This document shows positions 58,209 through 64,000 of a DNA stretch of 64,000 nt, in pieces; position 1 is the stretch's first letter; every line of letters begins with the position of its first letter. Source of the DNA: CANMIH01 sp049116335. Its GTDB lineage: Bacteria > Pseudomonadota > Alphaproteobacteria > Rhodobacterales > Rhodobacteraceae. Below the pieces are notes generated by a model. That model had not been told where the DNA came from. It saw only the letters and a list, made by a program, of their open reading frames with translations, and searched no databases. The stretch is from positions 186,001-250,000 of the forward strand of contig JAGDYZ010000003.1 in the NCBI GenBank assembly GCA_049116335.1. Reading direction: 5' to 3'. The translations under genes were made by a program, and so were the position numbers.

Positions 58209-59693
58209 TCAGCCCATAGTGAGATTGAGCAGGAAGAAGATCGCAGCGGACAAGGTGGCGGCGGCAGGAACGGTGATGATCCAGGCCGCGATAATTGTCA
58301 TGAAATGAGATCGGCGAACCAGCTTTCTGCGGCGCCGTTCTTCCGGAGCAAACTCTGCGCGGTTGGGCATGGCAAGGCGCGCTTTGCGTACGCGGCGTGC
58401 GGCATCCCATTCACGGAAAAAGCCCACACCAAACACGGCGCCAACCGCAATATGGGTAGAGCTGACTGGAAGGCCAAGCCAACTTGCCACGATCACGGTG
58501 ATCGCCGCCGATAGTGCAACGCAATAGGCGCGCATCGGGTTCAGTTTCGTGATTTGGCCACCGACCATGCGGATGAGTTTTGGCCCAAAGAGGAACAGCC
58601 CGAACGAGATGCCAAAGGCTCCGATCACCATGACCCAATAGGGAATCGACACTGCATGCGTGAAATCACCAGAGAGCGAGGCCTGAACAATCGCCGCCAA
58701 GGGGCCAACCGCATTGGCCACATCATTTGCGCCATGGGCAAAGCTCAACAGGGCTGCAGAGACCACAAGTGGAATGCCAAACAGAACTTTGAGCGACTTG
58801 TTCCGGTTCTCCAGACCTTCGGATTGTTTGCGGATCAGTGGGATCATGATGACCCAAACCAGCACACCAACAGCTGCGCCAATCATCAAGGACATAGGCA
58901 GATCAATCTTGATGATCTTCTTCAACCCCTTGAGGGCCAGATAAGACGCAAATGCACCGGCCATGATGCCCACGAGAACGGGTACCCAGGTGCGGGCCGC
59001 TGCTATCTTATCTTCCCGATAGATGATGCGGGACTTGATCAACGCGAGGAACAACGCGGCGACAACACCCCCCAAAACGGGCGAGATGACCCAGCTGGCA
59101 GCGATTTTGCTCATTGTTGCCCAGTTCACAGCCGCGAACCCCGCCGCCGCGATGCCTGCGCCCATCACACCACCAACAACCGAGTGCGTTGTTGAAACCG
59201 GGGCCCCGATCCAAGTGGCTAGATTAACCCAGAGGGCTGCAGACAGTAGCGCCGCCATCATGGCCCAGATAAACACCGAGGCCGTGCCCATGCTTTCAGG
59301 TGCGATAATGCCTTTGGCAATTGTCGAAACGACATCACCGCCAGCGATCAATGCACCAGCGCTTTCGAAAATCACGGCGATGGCAATGGCGCCCCCCATC
59401 GAGAGCGCGTTTGCACCCACCGCAGGGCCCATATTGTTGGCTACGTCATTGGCACCAATGTTCAACGCCATATAAGCGCCAAGACAGGCGGCAAGAACCA
59501 CAATCAGCGTGTTGTTGGCTTGGCCAAAGAATAGCATGGCCGCGATGCCCGCGAGAACCACAAACACAAACGACACGCTCAGTCCAACCATGGGACGGGC
59601 GACCAAGGCCGTCGCGGTCTCTAGTTTGGAAAACCGTGCGAGATCTCGATCAAGCGTCTCGAGGTGGCGTGGATCGCCTTGCTGTTCAGTCAT
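58209..59693 (-). CDS. inorganic phosphate permease, Pit family
   Basis: A 494-residue protein with about ten to eleven membrane helices. Pit signatures are duplicated: NIGANDVANNMGPAVGANAL in the first half and FAHGANDVANAVGPLAAIV in the second, with GAPVSTTHSVVGGV and GLPVSSTHIAVGAVFG each once. Pit transporters move metal-phosphate with protons at low affinity. Neither a PhoU-like gene nor a Pho box was noticed beside it. Confidence 0.95.
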   Translation of the reverse strand: MTEQQGDPRHLETLDRDLARFSKLETATALVARPMVGLSVSFVFVVLAGIAAMLFFGQANNTLIVVLAACLGAYMALNIGANDVANNMGPAVGANALSMGGAIAIAVIFESAGALIAGGDVVSTIAKGIIAPESMGTASVFIWAMMAALLSAALWVNLATWIGAPVSTTHSVVGGVMGAGIAAAGFAAVNWATMSKIAASWVISPVLGGVVAALFLALIKSRIIYREDKIAAARTWVPVLVGIMAGAFASYLALKGLKKIIKIDLPMSLMIGAAVGVLVWVIMIPLIRKQSEGLENRNKSLKVLFGIPLVVSAALLSFAHGANDVANAVGPLAAIVQASLSGDFTHAVSIPYWVMVIGAFGISFGLFLFGPKLIRMVGGQITKLNPMRAYCVALSAAITVIVASWLGLPVSSTHIAVGAVFGVGFFREWDAARRVRKARLAMPNRAEFAPEERRRRKLVRRSHFMTIIAAWIITVPAAATLSAAIFFLLNLTMG

Positions 59694-59754
59694 CGGAATG
59701 TCCCCTGAATGTGGTGGGGTTCCTTACCGGGTCGACATGCAGAGACGCAACCGT

Positions 59755-60234
59755 TCAAATGTCGCGGCGATTGGCCTTCTCAGAATGAAAAATCGACTTC
59801 AAACCGGATTCATTGACCAATGAGGCCGCCTTTTCCGCGCTCACCCATTTGCGTCGACGCTCATGAGCTTCGGGAAATTCTTCCGCCAGATTGTTGACCG
59901 CAACCGAGTAGACCAGAGTTTTCACTGGAACTTCAAAGCCATTGGCGCGTTTCTTGTTATAAGAATAGCTGCCGATTGGTGCGTCGTTTACTTCACCATC
60001 CTTAACTCCGGCTTCTTCCCAAGCTTCGCGCATGGCGGTCTCACTCGAGTTCAATCCGCGAATGGGCCAGCCCTTTGGAATAATCCAGCGCCCGGTGTCC
60101 CGACTGGTCACCAATAGATATTCTCTCTTTTTGCCTTCCCCACGATGGCACAGCGCGGCCATCTGCAACGCTTTGGGGCGCTGAAGCATAAGAGAAAGAA
60201 GATCCCGCCAAAGGGAAATGAGAAGGCTGTACAT
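59755..60234 (-). CDS. NUDIX hydrolase
   Basis: A 159-residue protein with a NUDIX box read as PKGWPIRGLNSSETAMREAWEEAGV; the catalytic REAWEEAG core is complete, but the first Glu of the GX5E part is Leu. The core resembles the diphosphoinositol/diadenosine polyphosphate branch. It would hydrolyse a nucleoside diphosphate linked to some group; substrate unknown. It lies downstream of the cold-shock gene on the same strand but separated by terminators. Confidence 0.86.
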   Translation of the reverse strand: MYSLLISLWRDLLSLMLQRPKALQMAALCHRGEGKKREYLLVTSRDTGRWIIPKGWPIRGLNSSETAMREAWEEAGVKDGEVNDAPIGSYSYNKKRANGFEVPVKTLVYSVAVNNLAEEFPEAHERRRKWVSAEKAASLVNESGLKSIFHSEKANRRDI

Positions 60235-60385
60235 TCAGAAACTGCTCAGAATTTTTTTGTTGACGTTGTATATAAGGTGTTTGTTTAGAAAATTCAAATA
60301 ACTGCCCGATTTGATGTCAGAGAGCCTGTTTGAACATTGGTCTTGCGCCTGTTTCGAACAGATCTGCGCGAGAGCAAGTCGAATC

Positions 60386-60420
60386 AAAAAAACGGGCGCA
60401 TCGCTTGCGATACACCCGTT
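60386..60420 (-). terminator. Rho-independent terminator downstream of the cold-shock gene
   Basis: On the minus strand ACGGGTGTATCGC and GCGATGCGCCCGT pair around AAGC, followed by TTTTTTT. It lies 40 bases after the csp stop. Confidence 0.88.
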
Positions 60421-60435
60421 CAAATTCTTTAGGAT

Positions 60436-60455
60436 TGCCCCGAAAAATCGGGGCA
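60436..60455 (-). terminator. first hairpin after the cold-shock gene
   Basis: TGCCCCGA-TTTT-TCGGGGCA is a perfect stem six bases after the csp stop, with no T-run after it. It probably protects the mRNA 3' end or pauses polymerase before the stronger terminator. Confidence 0.5.
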
Positions 60456-60460
60456 GAGCC

Positions 60461-60667
60461 TTACGCCAGAGCGATGTTGCTCGCGCTTTCGCGGCCGTCA
60501 CGGCCTGCTTCTACATCAAAGGTAACTTTCTGGTTGTCTGCCAGACCGGTCAGGCCTGCGCGCTCAACTGCAGAAATGTGTACGAATACGTCTTTTCCGC
60601 CGCCTTCAGGGGCGATAAATCCGAAACCTTTGGTGGTGTTGAACCATTTTACGGTGCCATTGGCCAT
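60461..60667 (-). CDS. cold-shock protein (CspA family)
   Basis: A 68-residue single cold-shock domain: MANGTVKWFNTTKGFGFIAPE contains RNP1 (KGFGFI) and VFVHISAVE the RNP2 motif. CspA-type proteins bind single-stranded RNA and DNA. The GGAGAACGACA site precedes the ATG. The long 577-base gap upstream may include an extended 5' leader, as such genes often have. Confidence 0.96.
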   Translation of the reverse strand: MANGTVKWFNTTKGFGFIAPEGGGKDVFVHISAVERAGLTGLADNQKVTFDVEAGRDGRESASNIALA

Positions 60668-61244
60668 TGTCGTTCTCCAAGTTAAATGCCCGCGAAATGC
60701 GGCATGTCGGCAAAGTCAGTGCTAGATCGAAAAGACTGAACTTAGAGGAGCAGTGTGGCCGATAGAGATAACGTCGCCGCCTTCATATGCCACCATGTCT
60801 TCTGAATTACAAGGCTGATTGAAGGCTCTGATCGCTGTTAGCGCCATATATGTATGAAAATAATCGCTCTAAGTGCCGTGTGATAACTTCGGCGAGGTGC
60901 TGATGGCTGAGGTGGGGTAATGGGCGCACGGTGCGATTATCAGGCGTAAATTCCGTAACATACCAACCGGGCAGAGCGCGAGGCTGATTATTGGTTTGGC
61001 GCGAAAATCGACATGCTGAACAAACGGTTCTGCTGGCAGACGAAGTCTTTGCATTGTTTGGAATTTCAGATGTGTGGCGGAGGGAATGGGTCTGGCCGCG
61101 AACCCTCTCTACCCATTAAGTCATTGTAATCATTAGTGGGGGTGTGAGTTTGCGAGTTAACCGGTTTGAACGAGACTGGCAGCGAACTCAATCACCCCAA
61201 ATTGTAGCCATTGACTACACAGTCGTCGTAGGCTACATAGAGCC
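60668..61244. other. 577-base gap without a clear gene
   Basis: Short frames on both strands here lack ribosome sites and coding character. The left part should contain the csp promoter and leader. The right end contains the toxin-antitoxin operator. I see no repeat, tRNA or recognisable RNA. Confidence 0.6.
61203..61239 (+). promoter_or_regulatory. toxin-antitoxin promoter and operator
   Basis: TGTAGCC (61203-61209) and GGCTACA (61231-61237) form an inverted repeat, with an inner CTACA half-site. TTGACT (61211-61216) and TACATA (61234-61239), 17 bases apart, form a plausible -35/-10. The repeat overlaps the promoter, as expected for repression by the antitoxin. The -10 ends 6 bases before the ATG, so the mRNA may be leaderless or nearly so. 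Confidence 0.65.
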
Positions 61245-61499
61245 ATGAGAGAAATCGTCTACTCGAAAACCGCCCAGAAGGCGCTCATGCGAATGCCACG
61301 GAACTGGGCTATTCGAATTCGCGATAAGATAATTGCCTATGCTGCCGACCCGGCTTCGCAAGCGAACAATGTCAAAGCGCTGCAGGGCATGGATGGGATG
61401 CTTCGGTTGCGGGTGGGAGATTGGCGGATTGTGATGTGCGACGGCGTTGTGCTTGAGATCCTGGACGTCAAAGCGCGCGGCAGTGCTTACAAGGAGTGA
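61245..61499 (+). CDS. RelE/ParE-family toxin
   Basis: An 84-residue toxin of the RelE/ParE fold: IVYSKTAQKALMRMPRN at the start and the central LRLRVGDWRIVM block are family hallmarks. RelE-type members cleave mRNA on the ribosome, ParE-type members poison gyrase; the sequence alone does not decide. It overlaps the antitoxin start by 4 bases, toxin first, as in HigBA-like or MqsRA-like systems. Location beside a damaged glmS suggests accessory DNA. Confidence 0.9.
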   Translation: MREIVYSKTAQKALMRMPRNWAIRIRDKIIAYAADPASQANNVKALQGMDGMLRLRVGDWRIVMCDGVVLEILDVKARGSAYKE

Positions 61500-61861
61500 G
61501 CGAAATGAATGAAATGGTGACCATCCCCAAAGACGAATATCTCCGCCTCAAGGCGATCGAGGAGGATTTGGCCGATCTGAATAGTGCAGCCGACGTCTTG
61601 GCCCGGATCAAAGCTGGAACCGAGGAGCTGATCCCCTCCGCTGTCATTGACCGTTTACTGGCCGGTCATGCGCCTTTGACCGTCTGGCGTGAGCACCGTG
61701 GCATGTCTCAAGCAGAATTGGCCCGCCAGTCAGGTGTCAACCGTATCCAGATCATCGACATCGAAGCGGGTCGTAAAACTGGGTCCGCCGCCACCCTCAA
61801 GAAACTAGCCACTGCGCTGCAAGTCGATATGGATGACCTGTTCGGATCCCAAGAACTGTAA
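61496..61861 (+). CDS. XRE-family antitoxin
   Basis: A 121-residue protein with an N-terminal toxin-binding helix region (MSEMNEMVTIPKDEYLRLKA) and a C-terminal XRE helix-turn-helix (VWREHRGMSQAELARQSGVN). It should neutralise the RelE-like toxin and repress the operon through the TGTAGCC palindrome. The start is in the GTGAGCGAAATG region; ATG at 61505 is a possible alternative only three codons later. Confidence 0.9.
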   Translation: MSEMNEMVTIPKDEYLRLKAIEEDLADLNSAADVLARIKAGTEELIPSAVIDRLLAGHAPLTVWREHRGMSQAELARQSGVNRIQIIDIEAGRKTGSAATLKKLATALQVDMDDLFGSQEL

Positions 61862-62034
61862 GACACGCCCCGATTTCGAAGAGGGCATTACACGCCCTTA
61901 TCGAGGCCAAACTGTTTGAGGACACTTTTTTCTGAAACCCTGGATACCAAGTGTTACGGTTCAGTGGCTCGCCCTCCGGGTGACGTGGTGGCTTGGGCTG
62001 CCAGCCCGTGCTTACCTTGGATGTGTTTTGCTGC

Positions 62035-63851
62035 TCATTCTACCGTCACTGACTTTGCAAGATTTCTCGGCTGATCCACATCCGTCCCACGGGCAAGCGC
62101 AGTATTGTAAGCAAGCATCTGAGCGGGGATTGCGTAAACGAGCGGCGCGACAATTGCCGGGGCCTTCGGCATCACGATCACGTTCTGAACTTCGCCGGCA
62201 AGCTTAGCACCTTCAGCGTCTGTCAACAGAGTGACCTGCCCATGGCGTGCCATGACCTCTTGCATGTTTGAAATCGTTTTTTCGAAGAGCACGTCCCTCG
62301 GGGCCAAGATGACGACCGGCAGTGTCTTGTCGATGAGTGCAATTGGACCGTGCTTCAACTCGCCCGCGGCATAAGCCTCAGCGTGGATGTAACTAATCTC
62401 TTTGAGCTTGAGCGCGGCCTCTAACGCCATCGGGTACATCGCGCCGCGGCCGAGAAATAGGACATCATCGCTTTCGGCGAGTTTTTCAGCGACGCGCGCA
62501 TAATCCTGCGCACGATCAAGCGCCTGAGACATAAGGCCTGACACGGTTCGGATCTCAGCCATGAGCGCGTTGAGATCGTCCGCATTTAACTTGCCTCGAT
62601 CCAGCCCCGCCTTTGCAGCGAGCAAGAGAAGGGAGAGCAACTGCGCCGTGAAGGCCTTCGTCGACGCCACACCGATTTCGGGGCCTGCAAGAATCGGCAT
62701 CACCACATCGGCCTCGCGCGCGATCGACGAAGTGGGCACATTCACAACAGCAAGTGTGCGCCGCACGTGCCCGGCAACGTGTCGAAGGGCCGCGAGCGTG
62801 TCAGCGGTTTCGCCAGACTGGCTCACGACGATCAACAAATCATCGCGCTCAAGCACGGGGTCGCGATACCGAAACTCGGAAGCAATATCGATTTCAACCG
62901 GTATGCGGGCGATCTGCTCAAACCAGTATTTGGCCACTTGGCAGGCGTAGAAGGCTGTCCCGCAGGCCACCATGATGACGCGACGGATGTCGTTGAACTG
63001 CACACCTTCCGGTAAGCTCAACGTCCCACCGGCCTCATTGGTGTACGCGGCCAGAGCTTTCTGAATGATGCTTGGCTGCTCAGCCATTTCCTTAGCCATG
63101 AAGTGCCGGTGCCCTGACTTATCGACTGTCGCGCTCTCTACGGCGATCGTCGCGACCGGTCGGTCCACTTGGCCCCCATTTGCATCGAATACTTGAACAG
63201 TACTGCGTGTGATTGCTACCCAATCCCCTTCATCAAGATAAGTCAGCTTGTCAGTCAGCGGCGCAAGCGCGATGGCATCCGAGCCGACATACATCTCGCC
63301 TTCCCCGTGGCCAATTACCAAGGGGGAGCCGCGGCGTGCGGCAATGAGCAGGTCTTCCTCCCCTTCAAACAGGAATGCCAATGCAAAGGCACCTTCCAAG
63401 CGCCCCAAAGTCGCATGAGCAGCCGCCAGAGGGGACATCCCATCTGCGAGGTGCTTGTTCGCGAGATGGACAATGGTCTCAGTATCGGTCTCGGACGTGA
63501 ACTTGACGCCTGTTGCAATAAGCTCGTCACGCAATTCGCGGAAGTTCTCGATGATTCCATTGTGGACTACCGCCACAGCTCCCGAGCGGTGAGGATGCGC
63601 ATTTTCAACGCTTGGCGCCCCGTGTGTTGCCCAACGTGTGTGGCCAATACCTGCAAATCCTCTGAGTGGTTCCCGCACCAGAAGATCTTGCAGGTTAATC
63701 AGTTTCCAGTCGCCCGGCGACGTTCAAGGGCGCCCTCATGGATCGTGGCAATCCCGGCACTGTCATAGCCTCGGTATTCAAGGCGCTTCAAAGCGTCCAA
63801 AATAACGGGTGCAACCTCGTGCGCCCCAAGTACGCCCACAATTCCACACAT
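62035..63851 (-). pseudogene. glmS: glutamine-fructose-6-phosphate aminotransferase, frameshifted
   Basis: GlmS makes glucosamine-6-phosphate from fructose-6-phosphate and glutamine for wall and lipopolysaccharide synthesis. An ATG at 63851 begins MCGIVGVLGAHEVAPVILDA with the N-terminal nucleophile Cys of the glutaminase domain, but this frame stops at 63699 after RRRATGN. From 63702 the next frame resumes exactly (LINLQDLLVREPLRGFAGIGHTRWATHG) and runs to the stop at 62035 with the SIS isomerase domains (SQSGETADT, AYAAGELKHGPIALID) intact. One missing A in the GGAAACTG run (63702-63708) accounts for this; restored length is 605 residues, as usual. Either a real mutation or a sequencing error. 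Confidence 0.88.
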
Positions 63852-63873
63852 AAATGCCTGTCCTTTTTAACTG

Positions 63874-64000
63874 CTACCAAAGCCACTCTGATTTGGCTAC
63901 GGGTTCAAATTGATACTTTCTGATAAGCTCTGCAATCGGCGATATCAAATAGCCCGAAGCTGATCCGCCCCAACCGCAACCCTTGTCTGCGCACCCATGA
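63874..64000 (-). CDS. possible partial gene at right edge
   Basis: A minus-strand frame open from the window edge ends LISPIAELIRKYQFEPVAKS then EWLW and a TAG, 22 bases before the glmS start. The C-terminal helical look is protein-like, but only 41 codons are seen and another frame is also open for 32 codons. Identity unknown. Confidence 0.3.
   Translation of the reverse strand, partial: HGCADKGCGWGGSASGYLISPIAELIRKYQFEPVAKSEWLW

Noticed and set aside
60869..61054. 61-codon minus-strand ORF in the gap upstream of csp
   Set aside because: No ribosome site, no recognisable features, and no link to neighbours; treated as chance.

Overview
The window reads as chromosomal DNA of a marine Rhodobacteraceae (Roseobacter-group) alphaproteobacterium. 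This is inferred from gene order and style, not from a database search: the fliH-like/fliN/fliP flagellar cluster, argH followed by a tiny lipoprotein and lysA, a TIGR02302 (DUF4175) protein, a yqiJ/yqiK pair, leuC-leuD and leuB a few kb apart, dense ATGA/GTGA coupled starts, moderately high G+C, and a repeat ending GAGTATTT..GAAAAGAAGAA in intergenic DNA. No prophage, insertion sequence, CRISPR array or rRNA operon is visible.

Layout. 1-1.6 kb: end of a flagellar export/motor operon. 1.6-9.0 kb: housekeeping genes (aldose epimerase, tRNA hydroxylase TrhO, a YegD-like Hsp70, nicotinamidase PncA, nicotinate phosphoribosyltransferase PncB) and a short-chain dehydrogenase plus small membrane protein divergent from a LysR regulator. 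10.0-13.3 kb: a tightly coupled three-gene operon (binding protein fused to a von Willebrand A domain, XpaC-like membrane protein, second binding protein) with no transporter subunits. 13.5-16.2 kb: hisC-type aminotransferase, prephenate/arogenate dehydrogenase and an extensin-like protein. 16.2-20.2 kb: flotillin YqiK with YqiJ, then a sterol-desaturase-family hydroxylase. 21-27.2 kb: tlpA-like thioredoxin divergent from argH-lipoprotein-lysA, and the TIGR02302 membrane protein.

27.2-28.6 kb: ribosome-rescue factor arfB and queuosine-precursor transporter yhhQ, separated by a 364-base leader-like region. It holds two overlapping small ORFs, a Shine-Dalgarno complementary over 17 bases to the 16S rRNA tail, a terminator hairpin, and a sequence able to mask the arfB ribosome-binding site. 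28.7-35.9 kb: phytase-like esterase, MepA, an MFS permease, thioesterase, YggT, RecQ and YaaA. 35.9-46.1 kb: a hybrid histidine kinase with one degenerate receiver, then an alpha-2-macroglobulin with an intact thioester motif coupled to penicillin-binding protein 1C. 46-49.4 kb: DUF1203 protein, thiolase, EthD-like protein, and small ORFs. 49.6-56.9 kb: leuC, leuD, leuB with four unrelated genes between. 57-60.7 kb: DMT permease, tRNA-Pro(CGG), Pit phosphate permease, NUDIX hydrolase and cold-shock protein.

61.2-64 kb: a RelE/XRE toxin-antitoxin operon with a visible operator, then glmS broken by a single-base frameshift near its 5' end, then the edge of another reading frame. This end looks more like accessory DNA. 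The observations most worth following are the arfB leader, the binding-protein/VWA/XpaC operon, the glmS frameshift, and the small genes missed by length cut-offs.
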